Shown in pieces: positions 1-11,200 of a stretch of 64,000 nucleotides of DNA (its first letter is position 1; the number at the start of each line of letters is the position of its first letter). Source of the stretch: Rhexocercosporidium sp. MPI-PUGE-AT-0058 (Eukaryota > Ascomycota > Leotiomycetes > Helotiales); contig JAGTJL010000004.1 in assembly GCA_020746875.1 (NCBI GenBank), forward strand, positions 2,170,001 through 2,234,000, written 5' to 3'. Under the pieces are notes generated by a model. It was given only the letters and a program-made list of their open reading frames with translations. It did not search any database and had not been told where the DNA came from. The translations under genes and the position numbers were made by a program.

Positions 1-1773
1 TTTCAGCCTCCTAGACCTTTCCCGAGAGGGGTCAAGCGCCCAAGGGCGGCACAGTATATCCAGCTCCTGGTAGGGGTCGATCTTGTGCATTCGTTCGATA
101 CTGAATTCCACAAAATCTTTGCTGACGTCGGAATAGGGACGATTGTAGTCCACGACGAACGGTTTCTCGGCAAGGAAATCGTCCAAGAGCGTTATTACAA
201 GGAAGAGCTTCTTGTCTTCTTGCCCATAATGAGCCGGAGCAAAAGGTGAGGCGTCTCTCGCAATCGCCAACAGCGCGTAAATGACATCTCGAGGCTCAGA
301 TGCTTGGAACGTAAACATAGTCGACACGAGATATTCGAGGCTGAGAAGACTCCTTCGTTCTAGAGGATCAATGGTCTGTGTTTCCTTGAGTCGCTGTCGT
401 ACGATTTCTTCTTCTTCTTCCTTCCTCTTCTTTCTATCGTCGTCGGTCTCTTCTGAATTCGCCCCTCCTTCAGTACCGTCCTCATATCCGCCGAGACCTG
501 GCTGCATGGGCGATCGTTTGGTCCGGAACACCTTCCCAGTGGCCTGGACCAATAGACTGGCCCCTAATTCGGAGACGTATTCAAACCAGCCCGGCACATG
601 ACGGAATTTCTCGTCCCTCTTCATGACCTCGGAAAGACGGTGGGTTGCCGTTTCAACCTCCACAAAGAGCTCCACAGCTACGGCAAAGGACTTCCATGGG
701 ACTGAGTATGGACCACAGTACACCATAGCTGCACCTGCCAATGCAATTTCTTGAATAACCCAACGCCGGAAGAACCAATCTCTTTGCATGAGCGACATCA
801 GAGCTTGCCACTTGCGACTGTACTGCTCATCCGAAGTGATGAGATCAAAATTCTTGAGTTCTTTGATATCTTCCCTGATAAAATTCATCGCAATCTCGCT
901 GTCGTCGTCTGCTTCTCCCAGCCAAATACACACTTGCAGGGCCCTGGTATAGACTCTCGACATCATTTGTACCTGATGGTTCCGCTCATTGGGGTTCGCC
1001 TGATCAATACAGATGGCATCGATCCACAAGGTCCGCTCCTGGCCGGCACGGCGGAGATACTTCAATGCAAGCGCCAGCTCCTTTCGTACCCGCTTCTTGA
1101 ACTCTCGCTCTCCGGCTTTGATTATTATCACGTAGTCTTCCTCTTCGTTGCCCCAACACCAGGACAGAGCTTCGTATTTTACTTCCTTCTTGCGGATTTC
1201 CTCCCAGCTCTTGACTCGTTCCTTGAACGCCTCGTCTTCCTTCATCTGCTCTTCATCTGGGTCCTTTTCCTTATCGGCTATGGCCCTTTTCAACTCGGCA
1301 ATACCCTGTCGTTTTTTCCGCTCCAATTTTTCGTCTGATGTCTTGGGCACCTTTCCTTCCCGGGAGCGTTCCTCCAAGTCGCTTCTTTCTCCTTCATCGT
1401 CTCCAACCATGTCACCGGAAGCTTTCTTGCCGTTTTTGTCATCCTTGCTTCCATTTTCCTCTTCAATCGGGGTCGGGATGTGAAAGGTTGTGTCATATTC
1501 GACTTCCATGAGCTCACAGTAGATTTTCATACCCATTCCTTCCCCAGGATAGAGCTTAAGCAGCCGAATTCGCTTCTTGTCTCCGGGCAGACTATTGTAC
1601 GTATACTCTGGGGTCTGTGCGACTCGACTATCATCGAACCTCATGAGTTCAGGAGATCTTCCATACATTGAGAATGCATCTGTTTGGTCGCTCTTGGGTT
1701 CTAGCCAGTATTCGCGACCATTGATGGAAGCCGACACCCTGCCAGATCCACGGTTTCGTCTGTTTCCGGACAT
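1..1773 (-). CDS. HET-domain (heterokaryon incompatibility) protein, 3' end outside window
   Basis: An unbroken frame of 591 codons starts at ATG 1773 and runs off the left edge, so the C-terminus is missing. A charged Lys/Glu-rich linker occupies residues 104-199. The HET domain follows: YEALSWCWG (residues 200-208), LWIDAICID (249-257), an ER..QVQMM..VYTRA stretch leading to VCIWLG, and RDWFFRRWVIQE ending near 342. A second charged run lies at about 437-470. The RDVIYALLAIA segment (Tyr499) is the post-HET motif usually seen as DPRDKVYALLGLA. HET proteins act in non-self recognition and incompatibility cell death in filamentous ascomycetes; the trigger here is unknown. No intron is needed. 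Codon use is balanced and there are no RIP-type stops, so the gene looks intact although it lies about 4 kb from the repeat block. Family assignment is firm; the specific role is inferred. Confidence 0.93.
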   Translation of the reverse strand, partial: MSGNRRNRGSGRVSASINGREYWLEPKSDQTDAFSMYGRSPELMRFDDSRVAQTPEYTYNSLPGDKKRIRLLKLYPGEGMGMKIYCELMEVEYDTTFHIPTPIEEENGSKDDKNGKKASGDMVGDDEGERSDLEERSREGKVPKTSDEKLERKKRQGIAELKRAIADKEKDPDEEQMKEDEAFKERVKSWEEIRKKEVKYEALSWCWGNEEEDYVIIIKAGEREFKKRVRKELALALKYLRRAGQERTLWIDAICIDQANPNERNHQVQMMSRVYTRALQVCIWLGEADDDSEIAMNFIREDIKELKNFDLITSDEQYSRKWQALMSLMQRDWFFRRWVIQEIALAGAAMVYCGPYSVPWKSFAVAVELFVEVETATHRLSEVMKRDEKFRHVPGWFEYVSELGASLLVQATGKVFRTKRSPMQPGLGGYEDGTEGGANSEETDDDRKKRKEEEEEIVRQRLKETQTIDPLERRSLLSLEYLVSTMFTFQASEPRDVIYALLAIARDASPFAPAHYGQEDKKLFLVITLLDDFLAEKPFVVDYNRPYSDVSKDFVEFSIERMHKIDPYQELDILCRPWALDPSRERSRRLK

Positions 1774-4338
1774 CGTTTTGTTGGTGAGACCAGGGCTTCT
1801 TCCAGCCTTTCTGTCGTGTAAACTTGAGATTATTTAAGTGTTATATTCGGACTTGCGAAGATAATATGGTAGCGGAGAGCTGGCGAATTGTGCATTTCCG
1901 AAATACAGAAAACAGAGTCGACTAAGTGTTATTTTGGGAAGGATGCCCCATAGACTTCAGGGCAAACCAGTTCTGCAGGGATCCAATTGACTATGGATGT
2001 GGGCTGAGAACCTGTGCGCCACAGTTGACTGGAAGATGCAGCTTTGACAGATGCAGAAGGGTGTGTGTGGTAGCTTTGCCAGGTATTATGGCACGGCACG
2101 GCACGAAGCGCCAGGACATCCAGCTGAAGTGCCTAGCCAACCAGCTGCTTCGGAAATCACTTCTGGCTTCTAGAGGCTGCATGTTTTGTGTAATAAGCTT
2201 GACCAGAGCCTTGCGTGTAAAAAAAATAAGCATAGACGATCGACCTAATCTGAACTAGAGCATGCATATATTAAATGAGCTTGAGACAAACTGTCATGAG
2301 GCCTCGCTTTCGGTACCAAAGGATAGGTGACAGACAGGTACGTGCCATCAAAACATCATTGCCAGTTGAACAATTGATTGGCAGTCTTTCCGAGGAGGGT
2401 TGTTTCGAGGGTTCCATTGGCCAGTCCAGGTACATACTGTCTAAAGGCATCATTTAGCGCCCTACCTGGGTATTCCGTCTCTTCGCTTCAAACAGATGAC
2501 CTCAAATTTGACGACAAAAGTGCAAAGAAAAAGCACCACTTGTAATTACAAGTCAAGGGATTATCTCGTAGACAGACGGGAGCTTTGCTGACCTGTCTCA
2601 GTTGTCTTGCAAGCCCTCCTGATCGTCGTGTTACGATAACGAACGAGGCAGCCATTCACCCTCCTTAAATTAAAACTCATGGAACATGGAGGGTTCTCTC
2701 TAGAGCCTCAATAACGAGTTCATCTGACCATTGGAGGAAAAATGTCACTGTCCTTCGAGTGCTTCCTAAAAAGCCACATTAATTGAAGCCATCGATAGTG
2801 CTATATCTGCATTCGATGACCCAAACTCTGAATCATCGTAATTCGTTACTTGTTCTTTCTACTACTTCTATATATTATCTCTAAGGTTTCCCCGTAGCTG
2901 TGGTGATATAGAGGAGCGTTGGCGTAACCATCGCTATATTCAGGCTCCGAACCCCCACACTCTTTACCCTTCTCTTCCCTCTGAATCATCTCATTCGGGC
3001 GAAAAATGGGTAGCAGCTACTTCGATGACGAATGAGTATTTTGTACAGTCTTTCAGTGCGATCTATACCATGTTAGCCACATCACTTGCCTGTATTGGAC
3101 TACGACCAACCTCCTAAAGAAACCGTACTCCTGCCCAAGGAAGAGAAACATGCACCGGATCATACTGAGCTGCCAGCATCACCGATCTGCTTGAAGATTT
3201 CAATCCATTTCAGAATCTTGGTCAAAAAGTCTCTCCAGATAATTGTCTCTCCATTATTTCTAGTGTAAAGCCAGCCCTTTTCTACACATTTCTGTAGTGA
3301 TTGACTAGTAAGTTCTTACAGCTCTGATAGAATTTCAAGCGTCTCTGGTGAATGGAATGGAATACTTTCATATTTCACACCTAATTCAGAGCCGCCATTC
3401 CCCAGAGATCTTCGCTGTGGCTGTCCATCATGCATAGAAATGATTGTTTAGAATAGCTAAAAGGCTCTAGTCATGCGAGTGTCTTGGACTCCTTGTTTGG
3501 AAAGTTGACCCAAATTTGTCTTAACCATTTAACTGCCCTCAAGGCAAATTGTTTCACTAGATCAAGGCACGAGGATCGGGACAAAGTTGCCTTACTGGTT
3601 GAATCAAGAAAGTACATCACGGCTCCATAAGCTGAAATTTTTGCTATAAGCTTTCTCCAGATATCAACCAACCACCCCATAACGTTTTTTTCTTAAACGA
3701 TTAATGGACTTTAACTCGATCCGTCTAGTTTACTAGCACTGCCCGGTCAATTCCTACTAATGCAAGTCGTTAAATATGGTCTTTAGAAATGAGGCAGAGT
3801 GACATCAAAGAATGCCACAAAAGTCAGTCTCTAATCTCATCCTTCCTGGTTCCGTTTTAGTCTCCGGATATGAGCAGCTGCTGCTTTAACCTGAGCTAAG
3901 GGTGAGCATACCTGAGCCGAGGGTGAGCGTACCTAATCACAACCTAAGGAGAGCCTAAGCAAGGCCTAAGCAAAGTGAGAAGAGCATGGGGATCCTGATC
4001 ACAGCTTAGTATAGTCGATAAAATGCCCCCATAGGGTTGTGCAAATCCCCAACGAAGAGTTTAGATGTTTTGATTCAGGAATGCACATTCGTCTCGATCT
4101 AATATATTATACAAGATGCTTTAATTCAAAACCAACAAGATTCCATACCACTCCTTCTATATAAGACGCCCATGCTACCGCAAAGCTATCTATATGATGC
4201 CATTGCGACTTGACATATTACGTCCAAACAAACGCTCAACCAACCCATCATCCAGTGACTATACCTGGTCCTCCAAATTTGCGTTCATAATCTGATTTAT
4301 AGTCGCACATCCTCAATTCTGAGCCTTAGCTGATAGTC
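1774..4338. other. Intergenic stretch, no convincing gene
   Basis: This is 2.5 kb of roughly balanced composition. Short open frames exist, for example plus-strand 3086-3268 (60 codons, ATG-initiated) and minus-strand 3471-3680 (69 codons). None shows a domain, consistent splice sites or a conserved motif that I can recognise. An ATG at about 3006 (MGSSYFDDE) stops after nine codons and could only reach the 3086 frame through an unproven intron. TATA-like strings lie near 2870 and 4158 without a gene to attach them to. Confidence 0.5.
3890..3931. repeat. 21-bp tandem duplication
   Basis: Two adjacent 21-bp units (3890-3910 and 3911-3931) share the pattern cctgagc..agggtgagc.ta with three differences, all transitions. 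They are followed by two shorter gcctaagcaa units (about 3952-3973). This is a simple-sequence feature of the intergenic region; no function is evident. Confidence 0.7.
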
Positions 4339-4965
4339 TTAAGCGGCTTGTTCAATAGCTGAAATGGGGACACTCCGTAGTTTTTTGTGAAGTAGATACC
4401 GTCGGAGGTAATTGGTAGCATCTTTAGGGTCATACGGCTTGCCTCCTCCGCCGGCCATCCGGTCGAGTTTTGTGAGAAGGGCGTAGCTCCATGGGGCAGC
4501 GATTACTCGTAGACCCGGCGTTGAAAAAACGGTGTAAGTCTGCTCCAGAGATTGTGCCACGAGTTTTGCGCGAAGGTTTTTCGGTATAAAAAGAATCGGC
4601 TTGTTGAACTAGTTAGAGGCTATATTTATACCGTGACGTTGTGCTTGCTGCAGTGCATAGTTTGCAGCTTGCCTTAGCAGTTGGTCTTAGTCAGGGCTGA
4701 GTGAATTGTTGAACCAGTCAACGTCATGAGTAGATTGTCGAGATCGAAGGCTGATTGTATTAACAACGCCGCCTACTGCAATGATGGTAATAGGCTTTTT
4801 GCTGCGTTGAGAAATATACTGTGCTGTCCAGGTCAGAGCTCGTTCTAGTTCAGCTCCGCTCAACCCTGACTCTGGAGGAAATCCACCACCTGGGAGGGGT
4901 CGAGGAGCCAAGCGCCGCAAGTCACTCAGATCCTGGGTGCGTTGTTTTGACTCAGAGGAACGCAT
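4339..4965 (-). pseudogene. Nucleotidyltransferase-like protein broken by two RIP-type stop codons
   Basis: One frame of 208 codons runs from ATG 4965 (in-frame TAA just upstream) to TAA 4339-4341. It is interrupted by TAA at 4687-4689 (codon 93) and TAG at 4609-4611 (codon 119). Both are explained by single C-to-T or G-to-A changes (CAA to TAA, TGG to TAG). The first part has a GG pair (residues 65-66) after a hydrophobic strand and STHDVDWF (78-85), resembling the GG...D-x-D signature of nucleotidyltransferase-fold proteins. The last part (APWSYALLTKLDRMAGGGG, then PYDPKDATNYLRRYL) fits the helical half of the same small fungal proteins. The frame stays coherent across both stops and composition is normal, so this is a recently killed gene rather than chance ORFs. 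Family call is by motif only; the substrate is unknown. Confidence 0.75.
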
Positions 4966-5607
4966 CCCTTAAAAGGAAGACGATAGAAATGACAACACGG
5001 TGGACGAGGACTCAGCAACTACGATGGAAGTATGGCATATTTATATAACTGGAGAATTGGAACGTTAATCAAACTGTTGGTATTTCCAAACCAATACCAT
5101 AATCTACTAAGGGCAGAGAGGTCTACTTGACCCGAGCCTTACCCATGCGAATGAAAATGCTAATATAAGCAAGCGCCTATGGAATGTGAAACAGCAAGCG
5201 CGCAGAAATAAGAATAGCATCGAGAAAGGTTCGTTAACGAACTTTGCCGCGGGATATAAGTTCAACGAATGATAGCATCGCCAATATCAACTAGTGACCT
5301 TGGCCAAGATAAATACAAGTCAGAGGGAAACTTTCCGAGACTAAGAAATGTTTCACAGATCAGGGCAACTTGAACCATCTGTTGTAAACCTGGCCATCCG
5401 TGGAATCATCTGCCATGATTGTTTGAGACACGGATTTTAGTTTCGCCGGGTTCCGAGAGACCTCCTTTTCGCAACAACACAACTCAGCCACCACGACTTC
5501 TAAAAAGTGTTCTAGAAAGCTACAAGTATCATTTCAAACTCTCAATTTCTTTTGATCTTCTTAGAATTCTTTAATAGTCGAACTGCATTTGATGCGGCCA
5601 CCTCAAA
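4966..5607. other. Intergenic stretch, nothing recognised
   Basis: Balanced-composition sequence between the broken nucleotidyltransferase-like gene and the gene remnant at 5608. No open frame with recognisable content on either strand, and no repeat shared with the transposon region. Confidence 0.5.
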
Positions 5608-5838
5608 TTATGGCACAAAGCGAGCTGCCAGTCCAGGGATAGGCGGTGCATTCCTCGGCAGCCCCTTCTCAATCAACTGATTAAAAGCCGTACACATCAA
5701 CGCTGTCAAAACAGCAAGAATCGCATAGCGCTGAGAGTTTGTGTCTTTTGGGTCGGGGATGGCATTTACTGGCCACTTGGCTTTGTTGAAAAAATTTCAT
5801 TCGCCGGCTCTGTGAATGAGCTGAATGAGATTCTATCT
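5608..5838 (-). pseudogene. C-terminal remnant of an unidentified fungal protein
   Basis: Read leftwards from about 5796, the minus strand encodes a coherent C-terminus: FNKAKWPVNAIPDP, a helix-like AILAVLTALMCTAFNQLIEK, a Pro-rich tail, and TAA at 5608-5610. Upstream in that frame a TGA follows within a few codons. A neighbouring frame (FTEPANEIF) reads smoothly into the same place, so a one-base loss in the run of six A/T at about 5790-5795 is possible. Composition is normal up to about 5838 and then becomes AT-rich transposon sequence. The rest of the gene is not in the window, so it was presumably cut off when the repeat block formed or rearranged. I do not recognise the family. Confidence 0.55.
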
Positions 5839-6134
5839 CCTTTATTAGCGTGAGCACTTGATTAGTCGAATACGAAAACAGCTACCTTATTAAGATACTT
5901 TTCTTCGAATATATTTATAGCTTTCTCGACTTGATCGAGTAATTGCTTTATATCTTAATAATATATCTTTTATAGACTACTAAGATAAATGATTTCTCAA
6001 GCGTCTTTTTGACTAATCACAAGCTTTCCTTAAAAACTTATAAGATCAGAGCAATAAATAAAACCTCTTTTACTCTTTAAAAGCATCTTTTATTAATTTT
6101 CGTTAAGCTAAATTCACTTAGAATACTCTTTTAA
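5839..6134 (-). pseudogene. DDE transposase, piece 4 (second catalytic Asp; truncated)
   Basis: This continues the transposase frame from the piece at 13475-14303 across the Gypsy-1 insertion. Reading leftwards it gives segments such as QKDA*EIIYL and IKQLLDQVEKAINIFEEKYL, then VAVFVFD*SSAHA. The Asp codon at 5865-5867 followed by (Q)SSAHA is the second acidic catalytic position of this fungal DDE endonuclease-like group. The frame ends about 25 bases later at the junction with GC-balanced DNA, so the third acidic residue and the 3' terminus are absent. Internal stops are TAA, TAG and rare TGA. The right flank (tttaa, 6130-6134) is the Gypsy-1 TSD. Confidence 0.7.
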
Positions 6135-6324
6135 TGTAATGATCACTGGCACGCTGAAGTGATTATAGTATAATATAATAGCTAGAGAAGCGCTATAAAT
6201 TCGCTAGTAATATTTCAATTTATACAGAAGCTAAATATTAAGGAAAGAAGATTACTTTTTCCTTTTTATTATCTTTATAAGAGCAGTGATTACGCAATCA
6301 GCGCTAAGAGCACAGATTATTATA
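6135..6324 (-). repeat. Gypsy-1 3' LTR (190 bp)
   Basis: Matches 13285-13474 along its length, including the conserved segment gcagtgattacgcaatcagc. It starts TGTAATGATCAC and ends TTATTATA, the decayed form of ATTACA. Differences from the partner LTR are mainly transitions. Confidence 0.92.
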
Positions 6325-7274
6325 ATATCTCCTTTCTTATTTATTTTTATCTTAAAAGTAAGGATATATTATAGCTTTTAATTAGCGCTATACTAGCGAT
6401 TCGCTAACGAATTAAATTTTCTATTATTTATTTTAAAAGTAAATTCTGAAAAGAATAAAATAAAATAAAAGCTATTAGTAAAAAGAGCTTAGCGCTTACC
6501 AAATATATAATACTTCTTCTTTCCTATAACTTTTCTTAATTAATAATAATAATTATAATAAATTATAAGTTATAATTACCCTTCGATCTTAATAATATTA
6601 TCTTTTAATAGCTATTTAGCCGGCGGTTCTTCTAGCCGCAAGCGTAAAAGTAAGATACTTAATTTCACCGCCATTAACGCTAGCAATACTCCGATTAAAC
6701 GCTAGCGAATCTTAATAACTTTTCAAAGATAACTAATATTAACGATTAAGATAATAATAATAAGAATTCTAAAAATAATATCTAATCTTTTTAACGAACT
6801 TTATTCGGAGTAAAAAAGAATACGCGTATTCGATCTTTAAGTAAAGCTATTATGAATAAAAGCGATATTTATTAGGAGCTATACTTGCGTTACGCCGGCA
6901 AGGTTTAAGAATTCCCCGATCTTTAATACTTTAATAACTTTAGCTTATTTATTATAAAGTATTTAGATTATTATAAGAAGAGTAAGCCGTATAAATTAAT
7001 AAATAAAAGATTTTCTGCTCGCTAGCGAAGTATAAGCTAATAATTAGCGAGGTCCCGGCTAAATTAAAATCATTCTTCGACGATCTCCTTAAAGCTGCTT
7101 TTCAATTTAATTTTAACAAGATTAAGCAAGGTAATTTTAATATTACTTAATTCATTTTTAATTAAGAAAAGCGTCGCGTTAATTATTTTATTAAAATCTT
7201 TAATACCGAAGCTCAAAAGTTTTTATAAAAGCTTATAATATCTTCGACAGAAAAACTTTATATTAGCGTTATAT

Positions 7275-7656
7275 TGTGAAGGCTATAACAAACAAAGAAC
7301 GTAGCATGGCGCAAGGCACCAGGCAAGGAGCCTAGTAACTCTAAGGGGTCAAGATTTAAGGTAGAAAAGTGTTCAATTCTTCTAATTTTACATGAGGGAA
7401 AGGCCTCTTATACGAACCTTTAAAGGTTGTATGCCTAGTTCCTTAAATAACGCCTTAGGCATCATTTCCTGGCTAGAATCTGTAACGACAGGTATGCTCC
7501 GGCTAAGTCGGGGGTCCGGAACAGGTCCGACCCCCCTCCGACTCCTTATATATATGCCTCCCTCCTGTACAGTAGCTCTGTAGTTTTTGTATTCTAAGTA
7601 TTAAGTCTATCTTCACGTCCAAGGCTCTTGTGTCGTTACAGAATCGCCACTTTACA
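7275..7656. mobile_element. Solo LTR with 4-bp TSD, carrying a second solo LTR inside
   Basis: The sequence begins TGTGAAGGC and ends GCCACTTTACA (imperfect inverted ends) and is flanked by ATAT on both sides (7271-7274 and 7657-7660). Removing the nested 160-bp LTR and one copy of its TSD leaves about 217 bp. Composition is distinctly less AT-rich than the surroundings, suggesting insertion after the main RIP wave or escape because it is short. No second copy was seen in the window, so LTR identity is inferred from ends and TSD only. Confidence 0.6.
7481..7640 (+). mobile_element. Solo LTR (160 bp) of the gag-only element family
   Basis: The sequence starts TGTAACGACAGG and ends TGTCGTTACA, giving 10-bp inverted ends, and has a perfect 5-bp TSD gaatc (7476-7480 and 7641-7645). 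It is the least mutated copy of the LTRs at 46013-46172 and 47635-47794. It contains a tatatata box (about 7550) followed by a pyrimidine-rich leader-like stretch, as expected of an LTR promoter. Confidence 0.95.
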
Positions 7657-8249
7657 ATATCGGCGATTAACGGGCTACGCAACGCGCTAATTTTAATTTT
7701 TTCTTAAGAATTCGAGGACTTAAAAGAAAGTAATATTAAGCTTATAATTAAGATTTCCAAGCTCCGAAAAATAAATAAACCTGATATTCGTTAATAAGTT
7801 CCTTATTAACTTCCGGCGAAGGACTTCCGAAAGATTTATTTTAATTCTTTTAAGAATAATATAATTAAAGATCTTAAAGCCGGAGCTACTGAAAATAATA
7901 ATTATATTAATATTATTAAAAACTAAAGTAATAAAAATAAGTCTGCTACTACTGCTTAAAGATGAATCTAAGGTTTTTACTTAGCGATTTATTAGCGAGG
8001 GATTAGCGTTTACTCGGCGAAATATTTTAATTTTCTGATTTTCTTAAGTATTACGTTTTTATTATAATGCGAATAAATAATATAAGCTTTTTTTTCTTTT
8101 AAGTATTATTATTTAAATTATAATATTTAATACGCTTTTAAAACTACAAAACCTTATAAATAAAAGCAGAAAAATATATAATATTATAATATATCTTTAA
8201 CGAATCGTTAACGTAGCCTTAACGATTCTCTTTTAAACCTTTCGAAGAA

Positions 8250-11200
8250 GTAAAAAATTATAAGCTTATCTTTGCCGGCGCTTCGCCTTCCTTTCCGTAG
8301 CGTTTTGACTTTTTAGTAATTTAATTAACTCTTAAAGATTAATAAAATTCTTTATTAACTCTTAAGAATTATACGCTAAACTAAATCCTTTTTATTTAAT
8401 AAAGTATTATTCTTTGCTTTTAATTACTCGTCGATTTAAGAGAATCTTAATAATTTATTACTCTTCTTTATTAATAAGATTAGATTAAACGACTTTCGAC
8501 GATTCGCCGGGCTTTTATTAATACGGCTTTAATAATAATATATAAAAGATATTATATAAACGGCTGTATTTAAAAAGTAATTTTAACTTATACGTTTATT
8601 TTCCGATATTTTTAATAATCTTAAAAAGCTTTAGAAATTAATAATCCAGCTTTTTATTTAAATAAATTATTTTAATATTCTTTAATAAAAGTAAAATTTA
8701 TTATTTAATTTTAAATTTTATAAAGTAATAATTCTTATTATATTATTTTATTTAGTTTTCTTTAATTCTTCGTTAGCTAATTTCTAATTCTTAGCGTTTC
8801 TTAATAACCTTTTCTACTTATTCTTTAGTAATCGGTATCTCTTTTTTTATAAAATCGTCCTCAATTTCTTAACGAGAATCCAGCGATATATTATACTTAG
8901 CCTTATTTAGAATCATTTTAATAAACTTATAATAAGTATTTATATACGCGAACTTCGCTAAAAGCAGGAGATTTACTTAATTATCTTATAAATAATAAAT
9001 AAAATACTTTAATTACGCTTTTAAAACTTAATTCTATTACTTTATTTATTCGTTTATTTATAAATAAAACGCCGTCGAAAGGCTTTTTATTATTCGTAAA
9101 TAAAAGTAAAATTCCGTTCAGAATTTTAAAATAAATATAAAGCCTTTATTTGTAATAATTATTATAAGTAGCTTATAATTCTTAAACTAATAATTAATAA
9201 ACAGGCGTGCTAAAAGTAATATATTAATAGTTTTTAAATACGGAATATATTTAATATTTTTAATAAATCTATCGATAATTATTAGTAAATTATTAAAGAT
9301 TTTACTTATAATATTACTTTTATAAAGTACTAAATTTATAATAAAGTTTATTATAATTAATTCAAATAATTTATTAAGCTAGCTCGGCGCTTATATTTCG
9401 CTAATTACTTTCTTACGTCTTACTTTCGTTTTTTAGCAAATATTATAAGTCTTAACGTATTTTTTAATATTTATTAATATCTTTAGCTAGAAATATTTCC
9501 GCTAAATAAATTTCAGTATTTTTTTATAATTAAAATAATTTATAATTAAATTATTATAATATATCTTTATAATTTTATTATGAACGGTATTATATTAAAA
9601 GACGTAAGCTATTCGCCGGTATCTTAGCAGATTATTGCTATCGATATTTTAATTTAAATCTTCGGTATTTTATAACTTAGTTCGCTTTTTAATAATTAAA
9701 GCGTTTCTTTTTTATAATTTTAAAAGCAGCGAAAAAAGCAAGTTCGATTCAGGATTTACTATTTTAGCTCTTATAATTCTTATTATAAGAAACCGTAATA
9801 TAATATATTTATAATTACGTTAATTAACGTTTTACCTTTTGCCGGCTTTACGTAAGAAATTATTTAAGCTTTTAAATAAGTTTTAAAAACTATTAAATTA
9901 TATAAGAATATATTGTTAATTAAGCGTAAAAGTTACTTTTATAGCCTCGGTCGACGTACTTATTATAATATTATCGTCGGTAAGTTAAAGAATATAAATC
10001 AGTCGGCATAATATATTATCGTCTTTTCGCCGAATGCTTTCTATTATATAATTAATTATATTAAGCACGCGGATTAATTTATTTTAAAGTACGCTTTGTA
10101 ATTTATTTTATAAAATAAAAAATATAATATTCTTTTTATCTTTTGCTAGCTTATAATTAAACTTACGCAAAAGTTTATCTGCGAGATTATTTTTCTTTTT
10201 TTTATAAATTATTATAAAATTATACTTAAATAACTCTAAAGCTTATCTAGCTTATCGCCGGCTTAATATTATTGTCGTTATAAAATAACGAAAGTTATTA
10301 TAATTTATTAATACTTCAATAAAAGCCAGATTACTTTTTAAATAATACTTTTAATATACGAAGTATTTAACGATCGCAAAAAGTTCTTAATTATATATTT
10401 TATAATTTAGCTTAATAGTATTTAGCTTTTTATTAAAAAATATAATAAGATATTATACGGCCTTTCCCTTATCTCTTACCAGCTACTCGCTAAATTAAGA
10501 AAAGATTCTTGCAATTACAAATTTAAACGCATCGGTTTCTAACTTTTTTAGCTTATTAAGGTTAAAGTATATAAAAAAGAAAAGGAGCTGACGTAAATAT
10601 ATCCTTTAATACGTTAAAAGCCTCTTCCTCAGTAGCATTTTAATAAAAAATAAAAGCAGGCTGCCTTTTCTTCTTACTTCCTATTAAGCTTATTATTAGC
10701 CGAGTAATAACTGAGAAGTTTACGATAAAGCGCCGGTAAAAGTTAGCAAAGCCGATAAAAACTTAAATATTTTTAATACTTTTAAGCTTTAATTAATCCT
10801 TAATAATATTTATTCGGCTTTGCTTTATTAATATTTTAGTAAGAAATATTATATAATTTAAGAAGTTTATATTCTAAGTATTAAAAGAGTATTTCGATAA
10901 CTTAACGAAAAGATCTGCTTATTATAATTTCTTAAGAACCTAACGAACGTAATTCTCGTACTAAAATAAATTTATTAAATATATTAAGATATTATTAAAA
11001 TAAATAATATAAAAAATATTTATAAATTCTGTTAATATATTATTAATATATACTTAGAATATCGCCGGCGTATTAAATAATCCGAACGGCATTACTTAAT
11101 ATTTATAATACTTATAATAAGTGTAATATAATCTTTTATTCGTTTTCTTTCTTAATTTTAATATAATAATATATATTTTGCAAATTTAAATTAATAAAAA

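Larger units (their letters stand above)
6660..8010 (+). other. Coding-like plus-strand region inside Gypsy-1, antisense to pol, unclassified
   Basis: Between the Gypsy-1 chromodomain and its 3' LTR the plus strand reads as protein-like text with only TAA/TAG breaks, for example EVPAKLKSFFDDLLKAAF followed by KRRVNYFIKIFNTEAQKF (about 7020-7230). After the nested LTRs it continues with INGLRNALIL and EFEDLKESNIKLIIKISKL (about 7665-7780). It resembles a retrotransposon gag in composition, but I find no zinc knuckle and the frame changes between segments. It could be an accessory antisense ORF of Gypsy-1 or the remnant of a separate insertion. Confidence 0.3.

Noticed and set aside
281..1837. 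Several plus- and minus-strand frames overlapping the HET gene
   Set aside because: They are alternative-frame shadows of the 591-codon HET frame, which alone has recognisable domains.
3086..3268. Possible small gene with an upstream exon at 3006
   Set aside because: No recognisable domain and no clear donor/acceptor pair; too little to annotate as a gene.
3471..3680. 69-codon minus-strand frame that might be part of a STAND/NLR-type N-terminus
   Set aside because: The resemblance was vague and no flanking exons could be read.
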